Below are positions 34,883 through 44,216 of a DNA stretch of 64,000 nt, in pieces (the first letter of the stretch is position 1; each line of letters begins with the position of its first letter). Source of the stretch: JANMDN01 sp031376285 (GTDB taxonomy: Bacteria; Actinomycetota; Thermoleophilia; Miltoncostaeales; Miltoncostaeaceae); assembly GCA_031376285.1 (NCBI GenBank), contig JANMDN010000002.1, positions 1 to 64,000 on the forward strand. Reading direction: 5' to 3'. A model generated the notes under the pieces. The model saw nothing but the letters and a program-made list of their open reading frames with translations, searched no databases and was not told the origin of the DNA. The translations under genes were made by a program, and so were the position numbers.

Positions 34883-36505
34883 ATGCACTTGGCCGGCGTG
34901 ACTGAGCCGCCTGCCAGCACGATCGATACTGCCGGTGGCCCACCGGTTCGTGATCGCCGCAGCCTCGGGGGATCGACGGCGGTGTTCGCGTTGTGGACTA
35001 CCGCAAGCCGCTTCGTCGGTCTGGTCCGCGAGATCGTGGCCGCCGCGGTGTTCGGCACGAGCGGCGCGATCAACGCGTTCGTGGTTGCCTTCCAGGTTCC
35101 GAATTTGCTGCGCAGCCTGGTGGCCGATTCCGCGCTCTCGGCGGCATTCGTACCGGCGTTTACCGAACTCGAGGAGCGGGGAGATCACGCTGCCGCTCGC
35201 CGACTCGCCGGATCGCTTGCCGGCGTCATCACACTCGCCCTCGGAGTTCTCACCCTCCTGGCGATCGTCACCGCCCCATGGGTGATGCCGATCTTCGCGC
35301 CGGGCCTCCCGCCACAGTTTGAGAACGAGCTCGTCGCGCTCTCTCAGATCATTTTCCCGATCGTCATCCTGCTGGGGCTCACGGGCCTCGTGACGGCGAT
35401 CCTCCAAGCGGCGGGGGAATTTGCGTCGTCGGCCTTCGTACCGGTGCTCTGGAACCTGGTGATCATCGCGGCGCTCGCGATCATGACCCCGTTTCTTGAC
35501 AGCGAGAGTCGGATCTACGCGTACGCGGTGGGCGTGCTCGTCGGGACGCTCGCGCAGCTCCTCTACCTGCTGCCAGACCTGCGAGGCAAGGGACCATTTC
35601 CGCGCTCGCTCGACTTCGCAAACCGGCACATGCGCCGTGTGTTGACCATGATGGTGCCGGTCACGATCGCGCTCGGGCTCATCAACATCAACCTCGTCGT
35701 CGACACTGCCTTCGCGTCGCTTGTCGATGGCGACGAGTCGATCCGAGCGATCGACGCGGCCTTCCGGCTCTACATCCTTCCGCAGGGAATCTTCAGCGTC
35801 GCGATCTCGACGGTGCTCTTTCCGGCGATCTCACGCCTCGCCGCGAACGGCGATATTCGCGGCCTGCGACGCACGGTGGCGAGGGGACTACGGCAGATAT
35901 TCTTCCTACTCCTACCAGCGTCGGCGTTTCTCATGGTGCTCGCAGAGCCGGTCGTTCGCCTGGTCTTCCAGCGCGGCGAGTTCGACGCATCCAGCACGGC
36001 CCTGACCAGCGGCGCCCTCTTTGCGTTCACGCTGGGGTTGGTGTTCAACGGGGCGAGTCTGCTCGTGATCCGCGCCTTCTTCGCGATTCAGAAGCCGTGG
36101 CTTCCCACGAAGGTGGCCTTCGGCGGGTTGATCCTGAACGCTGTGCTCGACCTAATCCTCTATCGCCCCCTCGGCACGAAGGGCATCCCGCTTGCGACCT
36201 CGATCACCAGCCTGGTGACGTTCATTGCCCTCGTTTGGCTGCTCTCGGTCGAGCTGGGCGGGCTACACGGTCGCGTGGTGATGTCGGGGTTCTGGAGGAT
36301 CGCCGCGACGTCTTGCGCGACAGGCCTCGCCGCCTGGCTGGTCTGGCGAGCGGTCGATGGAACGCTCGGACGCGGCTTTTTCGGCCAGCTGCTCTCGGTC
36401 TCACTTGCCGCTGCGGCTGGTGCGGCCGCGACGTTCATCGCCGCGAGAGCGCTCGCCCTGCCAGAACGCAAAATCCTGGCCGGGCTCGGTGGCTCGCTAC
36501 GATGA
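34883..36505 (+). CDS. murJ: Lipid II flippase MurJ
   Basis: 540-residue MOP-superfamily membrane protein with about 14 hydrophobic segments, which flips the peptidoglycan precursor lipid II. Typical features: TTASRFVGLVREIVAAAVFG, FVVAFQVPNLLRSLVADSALSAAF (split: VPNLLRSLVADSALSAAFVP), and LPQGIFSVAISTVLFP. ATG 34883 is just after a G-rich site. The stop overlaps the lepA start (ATGA). It shares the elongation theme with rodA at the left end. Confidence 0.92.
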   Translation: MHLAGVTEPPASTIDTAGGPPVRDRRSLGGSTAVFALWTTASRFVGLVREIVAAAVFGTSGAINAFVVAFQVPNLLRSLVADSALSAAFVPAFTELEERGDHAAARRLAGSLAGVITLALGVLTLLAIVTAPWVMPIFAPGLPPQFENELVALSQIIFPIVILLGLTGLVTAILQAAGEFASSAFVPVLWNLVIIAALAIMTPFLDSESRIYAYAVGVLVGTLAQLLYLLPDLRGKGPFPRSLDFANRHMRRVLTMMVPVTIALGLININLVVDTAFASLVDGDESIRAIDAAFRLYILPQGIFSVAISTVLFPAISRLAANGDIRGLRRTVARGLRQIFFLLLPASAFLMVLAEPVVRLVFQRGEFDASSTALTSGALFAFTLGLVFNGASLLVIRAFFAIQKPWLPTKVAFGGLILNAVLDLILYRPLGTKGIPLATSITSLVTFIALVWLLSVELGGLHGRVVMSGFWRIAATSCATGLAAWLVWRAVDGTLGRGFFGQLLSVSLAAAAGAAATFIAARALALPERKILAGLGGSLR

Positions 36506-38319
36506 CGGAGCCCGTGGACCAATCTCACATCCGCAACTTCTGCATCATCGCCCATATCGACCACGGGAAGTCGACGCTCGCCGACCGGATTCTCCAGTTG
36601 ACGAATGCCGTCAGCGACCGCGACATGCGCTCGCAGATGCTCGACACCATGGACCTCGAGCGCGAGCGCGGCATCACGATCAAAGCGCAGGCCGTTCGCG
36701 TCGCCTACACCGCAAGCGACGGCGAGGTCTACCAGCTCAATCTGATCGACACCCCCGGGCACGTCGACTTCTCGTATGAGGTTTCGCGGAGCCTGGCCGC
36801 CTGCGAGGGCGCGCTCCTCGTCGTCGACGCGAGTCAGGGCATCGAGGCACAGACGCTCGCGAACACCTACATGGCGATCGAAAGCGACCTCGAGATCGTT
36901 CCGGTGCTGAACAAGATCGACCTCCCCAATGCCGACCCGGAGCTGCACGGCGCCGCGGTGGCCGACCTCATCGGCGAACGACCTGACCGCGTGCTCCGCA
37001 TCTCGGCGAAGACCGGCCAGGGTATCGCCGAAGTGCTCGAGGCCATCGTCGAACGGCTGCCGCCACCCCGCGGCGACCGGGACGCCCCTGCGCGGGCACT
37101 GGTCTTTGACTCCTCCTACGACCAGTACCGCGGCGTGGTCGCGTTTGTTCGGGTTATCGACGGCTCGCTCGACGAGCGCGAACCGCTCCTTGCGATGGCC
37201 ACCGGTTCGCGCATCGACGCTGAGGAGATCGGCGTGATGACGCCGGTCATGGTCCGCACGAAGGTGCTGAACGCCGGCGAGACCGGCTACATCGTCACCG
37301 GCCTGAAGGACCTCGGCGAGCTGCGCGTCGGCGACACGGTCACCGGCGCCAATCGTCCGGCGAAGGAAGCCCTGCCCGGCTACCGCGAGGCCAAGCCGAT
37401 GGTCTTCTGTGGCCTCTTCCCGACGGACGCCGACGACTATCCGTCGCTTCGGGACGCGCTCGAAAAGCTGTCCTTGAACGACGCCTCGCTCGTGTGGGAG
37501 CCGGAATCGTCCCAGGCCCTCGGGTTCGGCTTTCGCTGCGGGTTCCTGGGTCTTCTCCACATGGACATCATCCGGGAGCGACTCGAGCGTGAGTACGACC
37601 TCGACCTCCTCGCCACCACGCCGAACGTCGAGTACGAGGTCACGACGACCGCGGGGGACCTGCTCTTGGTCCGCTCGCCGGCCGACCTTCCGATCGCCAA
37701 CATCATCGAGTCGATCGCCGAGCCCTTCGTGCGCTGCACCGTCCTCGTGCCGAAGGACTACGTCGGGGCGGTGATGGGCCTCTGCCAGGACCGCCGCGGG
37801 ACATTCGTGACGATGATGCCGATCGAGCAGCGCCAGCAGATCGTCTACGACATGCCGCTTGCCGAGATCGTCCTCGACTTCTACGACCAGCTGAAGAGTC
37901 GGACACGCGGGTACGCCTCGCTTGACTACGACCTCATCGGGCGCCGTGAGAGCCCGCTCGTCAAGCTCGACATCCTCCTGAACGCGCACCCGGTCGATGC
38001 GCTCTCGATGATCGTTCACCGCGATTTCGCCTACCCGCGTGGCAAGGCCCTCGTCGAGCGCCTCCGCGGGACGATCCCCCGCCAGATGTTCGACGTCCCG
38101 ATTCAGGCCGCCATCGGGAGCCACATCATCGCCCGCGAGACGGTCAAGGCACGTCGCAAGGACGTGCTTGCCAAGTGCTACGGCGGCGACATCAGCCGAA
38201 AGCGGAAGCTCCTCGAGAAGCAAAAGGAGGGGAAAAAGCGCATGAAGCACGTCGGCAACGTCGAGGTGCCCCAAGAAGCCTTCCTCGCCGTCCTGCAGCT
38301 CGACGACTCCGGCGGGTAG
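36502..38319 (+). CDS. lepA: Elongation factor 4 (LepA)
   Basis: 605-residue translational GTPase. G1 AHIDHGKST, the switch ERGITIKAQ, G3 DTPGHVDF, G4 NKIDLP are intact. The C-terminal EF4-specific domain is present (RRKDVLAKCYGGDISRKRKLL, KMKHVGNVEVPQEAF as RMKHVGNVEVPQEAF). ATG 36502 overlaps the murJ stop. hemW follows after 3 bases. EF4 back-translocates stalled ribosomes. Confidence 0.97.
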   Translation: MTEPVDQSHIRNFCIIAHIDHGKSTLADRILQLTNAVSDRDMRSQMLDTMDLERERGITIKAQAVRVAYTASDGEVYQLNLIDTPGHVDFSYEVSRSLAACEGALLVVDASQGIEAQTLANTYMAIESDLEIVPVLNKIDLPNADPELHGAAVADLIGERPDRVLRISAKTGQGIAEVLEAIVERLPPPRGDRDAPARALVFDSSYDQYRGVVAFVRVIDGSLDEREPLLAMATGSRIDAEEIGVMTPVMVRTKVLNAGETGYIVTGLKDLGELRVGDTVTGANRPAKEALPGYREAKPMVFCGLFPTDADDYPSLRDALEKLSLNDASLVWEPESSQALGFGFRCGFLGLLHMDIIRERLEREYDLDLLATTPNVEYEVTTTAGDLLLVRSPADLPIANIIESIAEPFVRCTVLVPKDYVGAVMGLCQDRRGTFVTMMPIEQRQQIVYDMPLAEIVLDFYDQLKSRTRGYASLDYDLIGRRESPLVKLDILLNAHPVDALSMIVHRDFAYPRGKALVERLRGTIPRQMFDVPIQAAIGSHIIARETVKARRKDVLAKCYGGDISRKRKLLEKQKEGKKRMKHVGNVEVPQEAFLAVLQLDDSGG

Positions 38320-38322
38320 CAC

Positions 38323-39417
38323 ATGGCCCGCCACCTCTACGTGCATCTTCCGTTTTGCTCGTCGAGGTGTGGCTACTGCGCCTTCGTGGTCGAAGTCGGA
38401 CGTCTCGACGAGCGCGACCGGTACCTCGATGCGCTTCTCGACGAGCTTGCGCTGCGGGCGCCTGACCTCGATTCGCTCGAGAGCATCTACGTGGGTGGTG
38501 GGACGCCCACCTTGATGGGTGCGGAACGGATGGAGCGGCTGCTCGGCGCGCTGCGGCCCATGATGTCGCCCGGCGCCGAGGTCACCACCGAGGCGAACCC
38601 CGAGACGATCGACGAGGCACTCGCGCAGCGTCTGGTGGCCGCGGGCGTCACCCGCATGTCGATCGGCGTTCAGTCGTTCCAGCCCGACCTTCTTTCGGCG
38701 CTCGATCGCGAGGCCGGACCCGATACATGTCGACGGGCGGTCAGGGTGGCCCGCGCTGCGGGCGTGGCATCGGTAAGCGTCGACCTCATCTTCGGGATCC
38801 CGGGCCAGTCCCTCGAGGATGTCGAGCGCGACATCGGCGAGGTCCTCGCCCTCGGCCCTGATCACGTCTCGTGGTACGAACTGGAGTTGAAGCCAGGGAG
38901 CGCGCTCACCGAGCGAGGCGACGTCGTCCTCGACGATGAGGCGTCGGCGGATGCCTACGAGCGCATCGTGGCCGGCCTTCGCGCGGCAGGGTACGGATGG
39001 TACGAGCTTGCGAACTTCGCGCGACCGGGACATGAGTGCCGCCACAACCTCGGCTACTGGCACGGGGCGGACTACGTCGGGATCGGGGTCGGAGCCGTCG
39101 GGACGATCCAGGGTGTGCGGCGGCGAAACCGGGCCGGCCTCACCGCCTACATCGATGCGCTCGCTGGCGGCGCGCTTCCGCCGGTTGGTACCGAGATCAT
39201 CGATTCAGACACGCGTCGGCGCGAGCGCTGGATGCTTGGACTGCGTCTGGCCGAGCCCTTCGACATTGCCTTGGCGGGGCCGCCCGATCACCCCGAAGCG
39301 CTGGCGCGCCTCACCGAGATCGGCCTTGCCGAGGTCGACGGCGCGATGCTGTCTCTCACCGAGCGGGGACGCTTCCTGCAAAATGGTGTCGTGGGAACCC
39401 TCATGGACTTCGCGTGA
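38323..39417 (+). CDS. hemW: HemW, radical-SAM heme chaperone-like protein
   Basis: 364 residues. The radical-SAM cysteines are in CSSRCGYCAF, the CxxxCxxC pattern at about residues 12-19, followed by IYVGGGTPTLM and SIGVQSFQPDLLSAL. HemW resembles coproporphyrinogen oxidase HemN but lacks the extra N-terminal cysteines, so a heme-trafficking role is more likely than decarboxylation. It ends overlapping the hrcA start. Confidence 0.93.
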   Translation: MARHLYVHLPFCSSRCGYCAFVVEVGRLDERDRYLDALLDELALRAPDLDSLESIYVGGGTPTLMGAERMERLLGALRPMMSPGAEVTTEANPETIDEALAQRLVAAGVTRMSIGVQSFQPDLLSALDREAGPDTCRRAVRVARAAGVASVSVDLIFGIPGQSLEDVERDIGEVLALGPDHVSWYELELKPGSALTERGDVVLDDEASADAYERIVAGLRAAGYGWYELANFARPGHECRHNLGYWHGADYVGIGVGAVGTIQGVRRRNRAGLTAYIDALAGGALPPVGTEIIDSDTRRRERWMLGLRLAEPFDIALAGPPDHPEALARLTEIGLAEVDGAMLSLTERGRFLQNGVVGTLMDFA

Positions 39418-40499
39418 TGGCAGGCGACGACCCTTCCGACGTCCAGATTGCGGCGACATCGCACGATCTGAGCGAACGCCAGCGATCCATTCTGCGCGTC
39501 GTGATCGACGCATACATTCGTACCGGGCAGCCGGTCGGCAGCAAGAACATCGCCGGTAACGACGGCCTTGACTTCAGCTCGTCGACGGTCCGGTCTGAGC
39601 TTGCGCACCTCGAAGCCTTCGGCTACCTCAGCCATCCTCACACCTCGGCGGGCAGAGTCCCGACCGACCACGGGTATCGCTACTACGTGGACGAACTCCT
39701 CGAACCGGGAACCAGTCTCGCGACGACCCAAGCCGTCGCGTCGGCGCTCTCGCCAAGCGATGTCCGGCGTGAGATCGACGCGGGCCTGCGTCGGGTCGCC
39801 GAGGCCCTCGCCGACGTCACACATCTACTCGGCGTGGTAACCGCGCCGCCGCTCGGGTCGGCCACGGTCCGTCACGTCGAGGTAATCGCGCTCCAACCCC
39901 AGCTCGTGATGGTCGTCGTGATCACGAGCACCGGCGACGTGTCCAAGCGCGTCGTCGCCGTCGGAGCGCCCATCGACGAGCGGATGGCCGATTGGGCCGG
40001 CGCGTTCTTCAACGAACAGGTGGCCGGGCTGCCACTCGGCGCCAGAATGGTCGATGCGCGTCTCACCGAGCCGAGCCTGAATAGCCGCGAGCGCGCTCTC
40101 GTCAACGCGCTCGCCCCGGCGCTGACCGATCTGAACGCCGAAGAGTCCCAGGGCGCGATCTACGTGGGTGGGCAGGCGCAGCTCGTCAGCGAGTTGCAGC
40201 GCGACCGGATGGCCCACCTCGACGCGCTGATGCGGGCGCTCGAGGAGCGCTACGTCATTCTGACGCTCCTTCGCGGCGCCGTGACTCGCCATCAGCTGTA
40301 CTTGCGAATCGGGTCCGAGCTCGCCGAGCCGGAGCTTCGCGGGCTCTCGCTCGTGGCGGCGAACTACGGTGTGGCAAGGCGCAATCTCGGGACCGTTTCC
40401 GTGTTCGGACCGACCCGGATGAACTATGGTCACGCGATCGGCGCCGTGCGCGAGGCTGCACATGCGCTCTCCGAGTTCGTGGAAGGGGTATTCGAATAG
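39417..40499 (+). CDS. hrcA: Heat-inducible transcription repressor HrcA
   Basis: 360-residue repressor of chaperone operons. The N-terminal winged helix is LSERQRSILRVVIDAYIRTGQPVGS, with SSSTVRSELAHLEAFGYLSHPHTSAGRVPTD after it (quoted in parts: SSSTVRSELA, HTSAGRVPTDHGYRYYVDEL). The C-terminus ends LGTVSVFGPTRMNYG. ATG 39417 overlaps the hemW TGA. HrcA binds CIRCE inverted repeats; I see no CIRCE in this window. dnaJ, often its neighbour, lies about 6.8 kb away beyond an inserted block. Confidence 0.94.
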   Translation: MAGDDPSDVQIAATSHDLSERQRSILRVVIDAYIRTGQPVGSKNIAGNDGLDFSSSTVRSELAHLEAFGYLSHPHTSAGRVPTDHGYRYYVDELLEPGTSLATTQAVASALSPSDVRREIDAGLRRVAEALADVTHLLGVVTAPPLGSATVRHVEVIALQPQLVMVVVITSTGDVSKRVVAVGAPIDERMADWAGAFFNEQVAGLPLGARMVDARLTEPSLNSRERALVNALAPALTDLNAEESQGAIYVGGQAQLVSELQRDRMAHLDALMRALEERYVILTLLRGAVTRHQLYLRIGSELAEPELRGLSLVAANYGVARRNLGTVSVFGPTRMNYGHAIGAVREAAHALSEFVEGVFE

Positions 40500-40513
40500 A
40501 CGACCGCTTTGAA

Positions 40514-41188
40514 GTGATCGAGGTGTGGCGCCGCCACCTCACAGCAGAGCCCGTGGCAGCAGTCCGGGTTCTCGCAAAGTCTGAGGCCGGCACCGCCGGC
40601 CCCGACGAGTACGCCGTCGGAATCACGACTCGCCCAGACGCGCAGCTCTATCCCGAAGGCGACACCGGGGAGCTTTTCACCGGTCTCTCGTATGCGGAGG
40701 CGCATTGGGTGGCGGCCGTGCTCGCGAGCGTGGCTGAGAACACCGAGGACGCCGAGAACCTGCTGTTCGACCTTCGGGTTCCCGTCGAGTTGACCTGGCG
40801 AGACGTCGAGTTGTCGGCCGAGGTTGTCGAGCCCGGCGGGCTTCGGTCGTCGGCCCTCGTCCCTTGGCAGCCTGAGGGTTCGCCGCAAGACAACGCGACC
40901 TACGCCGTCGCGATCTACACCTTCGAGTGTGGTCACCAAGCCGTTGAACTCCTTCGGCAGGATCCCGAGTCCGCCCCGTTTTGGGTGTTGGAGGGTGCGG
41001 TCGACCACGTCGCCGCTCGCGACGCGCGGAGCCTTTCGCGCCTCCTCATGGGAGCGGCGACGCTCGAGGAAGCACACGACCTCATCGAGCAGGCTCAGGA
41101 GAATCTCGCAACGCATGCGAGCGACCACGAGCATGACCACGATGATGATGACGACGACGACGACGATCATCACGACCACGACCATTGA
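40514..41188 (+). CDS. Hypothetical protein with His/Asp-rich metal-binding-like tail
   Basis: 224 residues, taking GTG 40514; the frame is open from within hrcA, so a non-standard start a few codons earlier (before DDRFEVIEVW) cannot be excluded. The N-terminal 190 residues are acidic and soluble, with no known motif (for example FTGLSYAEAHWVAAVLASVAENTEDAENLLFDL). The C-terminus, about residues 203-224, is almost only His and Asp with a run of nine Asp, encoded by GAY/CAY triplets at 41125-41185. Such tails bind Ni, Zn or Co in chaperones, so metal storage or delivery is a reasonable guess. It follows hrcA by 14 bases. Confidence 0.75.
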   Translation: MIEVWRRHLTAEPVAAVRVLAKSEAGTAGPDEYAVGITTRPDAQLYPEGDTGELFTGLSYAEAHWVAAVLASVAENTEDAENLLFDLRVPVELTWRDVELSAEVVEPGGLRSSALVPWQPEGSPQDNATYAVAIYTFECGHQAVELLRQDPESAPFWVLEGAVDHVAARDARSLSRLLMGAATLEEAHDLIEQAQENLATHASDHEHDHDDDDDDDDDHHDHDH

Positions 41189-41364
41189 CGTCTCCGTCCA
41201 CCCTCCTCGAGGGCGTCACGACCGGTGGCGTCCTCGTGCCGGGTGAGGGCCGTCCAGCTCCGTAGGTATCCGACGAGGCGCTCGACCGGCCACATGGACG
41301 CCATCGCGAGCGACGCGACACGGATCCACGAACGGCCTGGCGTTCGCGCACCGAACTTGTCCGC

Positions 41365-42147
41365 CTACGTGCGGGTCGAGGCCGCCCTACGTCGGGCGAT
41401 GCGGGCCACATACCGTCGGCGGAGCGGGCCCGGCAGCGCGCCGAGGAACTTCATCGCGAAGGCCATCCGTTTCGGGAAAGCGATCTCGTCGTCCCCGCCT
41501 TCGAGGCCGTCGGCGATCAGGCGAGCCGCAGCCGACGCGGTGATCTCGAACGGCATGTCGAAGTCATTCTGCGCAGTCAGCGGCGTGGTCACAAAGCCAG
41601 GCGCGATGACGGTGACTGCGACGCCGCTTCCGGTGAGGTCGGCCCGAAGCGAATCACACATCGAGATCAGGAATGCCTTCGTCGCACCGTAGGCCGATGC
41701 CATCGGCAGGGCCGCAAACCCGGTGACGCTCGCGACGACCGCGATCCGACCGGAGCGCCGGTTCCGCATCCCCGGAAGCACGGCCTCGATGCCGTGCACC
41801 GCCCCCATCACGTTGACGTCGAAATGATCGCGGAAGATGTCAGCGTGGAATGTGTCTGGCGTCACCGGCCGGTACGTGCCGGCGTTCAAGATGACGATGT
41901 CAACACCCTGCCAGGCCGCGTCGATCTCACGCCCGATGGCGAGCATGGCGTCCCGGTCCGAGACGTCTCCGGTCAGGACGAGCGTCCCGGGACGGGTCGC
42001 CGCGAACGCCTCGAGCGGCTCGCGACGACGTGCGGTCAGCGCGAGGCGTGCGCCCCGCGACGCGAGCTCCTGCGCGAGCGCCGCGCCGATGCCACTCGAC
42101 GCCCCGGTGAGCCAGATACGACGGCCGCTGAGGCGCGACTCGCTCAC
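41365..42147 (-). CDS. Short-chain dehydrogenase/reductase
   Basis: 260-residue classical SDR. Cofactor motif TGASSGIG at about residue 14, NAG at about 88, the active site with Ser in VASVTGF and YGATK (Tyr and Lys), followed by the typical VTVIAPGFVTTPL. The C-terminal 30 residues are basic and hydrophobic and may touch membranes, as in SDRs acting on lipids. Last gene of the lipid operon; its start overlaps the preceding stop by 4 bases, so it is probably involved in the same fatty-acyl modification. Confidence 0.88.
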   Translation of the reverse strand: MSESRLSGRRIWLTGASSGIGAALAQELASRGARLALTARRREPLEAFAATRPGTLVLTGDVSDRDAMLAIGREIDAAWQGVDIVILNAGTYRPVTPDTFHADIFRDHFDVNVMGAVHGIEAVLPGMRNRRSGRIAVVASVTGFAALPMASAYGATKAFLISMCDSLRADLTGSGVAVTVIAPGFVTTPLTAQNDFDMPFEITASAAARLIADGLEGGDDEIAFPKRMAFAMKFLGALPGPLRRRYVARIARRRAASTRT

Positions 42148-44216
42148 TGAGTTCGCACGGGAAGCGCGTCGTTGAACGGACGCGTGATGACGAGCTGGTA
42201 GTCGTGCAGTGCCCGCGACCGGAACGCCGCCTCGCAGAACGCCAAATAGTACTCCCAGGTCCGCACGAAGCGGTCGTCAAAGCCGAGATCCAGGACCTTG
42301 TCGCGGTTCTCGAGAAATCGGAGGCGCCAACGTCTGAGCGTCTCGGCGTAGTGGATACCGATGTCCTCGACGTTGTGGACGAGGAGTTCGCTTGCCGCTG
42401 TCATCGCCTTGGAGACGGCCGTGAGCGACGGGATTACCGCGCCCGGGAAGATGTACTCGCGAATCCAGTCGTGGCCGCGACGGTAGCGTTCGTAGCGTTG
42501 GTCGGGCACCGCGATCGTCTGGATGCACGCCCAACCGTTGGGGGCGAGGAGTCGGTCGCAGGTTGAGAAAAAGCGCCCGAACTCCCGATCGCCGATCGCC
42601 TCGAACATCTCGATCGACGCGATCTTTGTAAACGTGCCCTTGAGGGTTCGGTAGTCCTGCAGGAGGATCGTCACCCGGTCCTCGATCTCCGCTTCCCGCA
42701 TGCGCGCACGAGCCGCCTGGTACTGCTCGTCGGAGAGCGTCACGCAGGTCACGCGAGCGCCGTACTCGTGGGCGGCGAACTCCGCGAAGCCTCCCCAGCC
42801 GCATCCGATCTCGAGAAGGTGGTCATCCGGGCCGAGCGCGAGCTTGTCGCAGATGCGGCGGAACTTGTTGCGCTGGGCATCGGCGAGCGACTCGTCGATG
42901 TCGTCGAAGATCGCGCACGAGTACGCCCAGGTCTCCTCGTCGAGGAAGAGCGCGTAGAGGTCGTTTCCGAGGTCGTAGTGGTACTGGATGTGCTGGCGAG
43001 CGCGGAGCGGCCCGTTCAGCGCCGGGAGGTGCGGTCGGCGTGCGTAGATCCTTGCGATCGGCGCGATCGGCTGCCGTTTGCGGACGGTTTCCGCGGTCCT
43101 CGCGAAGAGCTCGATCGCGAGGGGCAGGTCGTCAGCTCGCCAGTCCCCCGCCTGGTAGGCCTCACCGATGCCGATCCGTCCGCGATGCAGGAGCCGGTGG
43201 TAGAGGTCGCGGCTCCTGATCGTCACGCGGGACTCGGGGCCACTGCGACCGAAGTGGTGAACCGAACCGCCCGGCATCTCGATGGTGATCTGACCGCCGG
43301 TCGGCTCGGCAAGCGCCCACAGCATCGCCCGCTCGACCATCTTCCAGGCGGGCGTGCGGCGTGGCTTGGGCAGTGGGCGCAGCTCTCGCGATCGACCCGG
43401 TTCGACCTCCGGTGTCCCGGCTGGCGTGTCTTGGCTCACGGTCGTGGTCATCGAAAAGCTCCCCTGAGCGGGGTCGAATGGCGGTTTTCGGTGGAAGGCT
43501 ACCCGCTTGCGCCAGAGAATCACCGCCTGCCAGTGGATGAGGGCCGACACCCGCAGCGGCATCACGGGGTAGCGCACGAGGCTCCACAAGAGGGTTCGAC
43601 TCGTGAGCGCTCGCCGTTGACCGTTCTGGACGGCGCGCAGCACGCGGCTGCCCTGCTCGAACACATCCACGCGGGTCGCGATGCGCTCGCCCGGCTCGGA
43701 GAACGCGAACTCGTAGTCCTGCTCCATTCCGAAGAACGGCGAAACGTGCAGCTCCTTCGCGTGTCGGAAGGCAAGCCGCGACTCGCTGGTGCGGTTGCGC
43801 GAGTCGAGTAAGTAGGCGCGACGCTCACCGAACGTGTTCGAGATCTCGGCGATCATCGCTTTCAGCTCGCCACCCGGGCAGTAGCAGTAGAAGAAACTGA
43901 CCGGGTTGAAGAGGTAGCCGAAGACCCGCAGATTCGTGAGCAGGAGGATCCTCCCCCCGTCGAGCGCGACGCCTCGTTCGGCGAGCCAGGCGTGGATGTT
44001 CTCCTTCACGGGCCGGGTGGGGTCTCCGATGTGGTCCCGGTCGCGAAACGTCGCCAGGCTGGATCGGTTGTATCCGAAGCCGGCAACCCGGCGATCCAGG
44101 TCGTCGAGTTCGTCGAGGTCGAGTAGGTAGGAGCACACCCCGTAGCGGAAGTGGTTCGCAACCGCGCCTCGGCGCTCATGCATCAGCGAGCCGACGTAGA
44201 CGGCCGAGCGCGTCAC
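42144..44216 (-). CDS. Fusion: DUF1365 protein - cyclopropane-fatty-acyl-phospholipid synthase
   Basis: One uninterrupted 690-residue frame. Residues 1-240 are DUF1365 (VYVGSLMHERRGAVANHF, NLRVFGYLFNPVSFFYCY, KELHVSPFFGM). Residues about 290-690 are a cyclopropane-synthase-type SAM methyltransferase (QYHYDLGNDLYALFLDEE, SAM motif LEIGCGWGGFAEFA near 470, SIEMFEAIG, YIFPGAVIPSL). These are normally separate adjacent genes. An ATG at 43451 (residue 256) in the linker has a GGGGAG site 7 bases upstream, so a free synthase may also be made. It overlaps both operon partners by 4 bases. Probably adds a methylene or methyl group to unsaturated phospholipid acyl chains. Confidence 0.88.
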   Translation of the reverse strand: MTRSAVYVGSLMHERRGAVANHFRYGVCSYLLDLDELDDLDRRVAGFGYNRSSLATFRDRDHIGDPTRPVKENIHAWLAERGVALDGGRILLLTNLRVFGYLFNPVSFFYCYCPGGELKAMIAEISNTFGERRAYLLDSRNRTSESRLAFRHAKELHVSPFFGMEQDYEFAFSEPGERIATRVDVFEQGSRVLRAVQNGQRRALTSRTLLWSLVRYPVMPLRVSALIHWQAVILWRKRVAFHRKPPFDPAQGSFSMTTTVSQDTPAGTPEVEPGRSRELRPLPKPRRTPAWKMVERAMLWALAEPTGGQITIEMPGGSVHHFGRSGPESRVTIRSRDLYHRLLHRGRIGIGEAYQAGDWRADDLPLAIELFARTAETVRKRQPIAPIARIYARRPHLPALNGPLRARQHIQYHYDLGNDLYALFLDEETWAYSCAIFDDIDESLADAQRNKFRRICDKLALGPDDHLLEIGCGWGGFAEFAAHEYGARVTCVTLSDEQYQAARARMREAEIEDRVTILLQDYRTLKGTFTKIASIEMFEAIGDREFGRFFSTCDRLLAPNGWACIQTIAVPDQRYERYRRGHDWIREYIFPGAVIPSLTAVSKAMTAASELLVHNVEDIGIHYAETLRRWRLRFLENRDKVLDLGFDDRFVRTWEYYLAFCEAAFRSRALHDYQLVITRPFNDALPVRTQ

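Noticed and set aside
36160..39063. 967-codon open frame antisense to lepA and hemW
   Set aside because: It spans two well-defined genes, and its translation is typical of antisense GC-rich frames. Length alone is not evidence.
41125..41185. Triplet-repeat tract considered as a CRISPR or microsatellite element
   Set aside because: It is in frame at the end of a coding sequence and encodes the His/Asp tail; there are no spacers.
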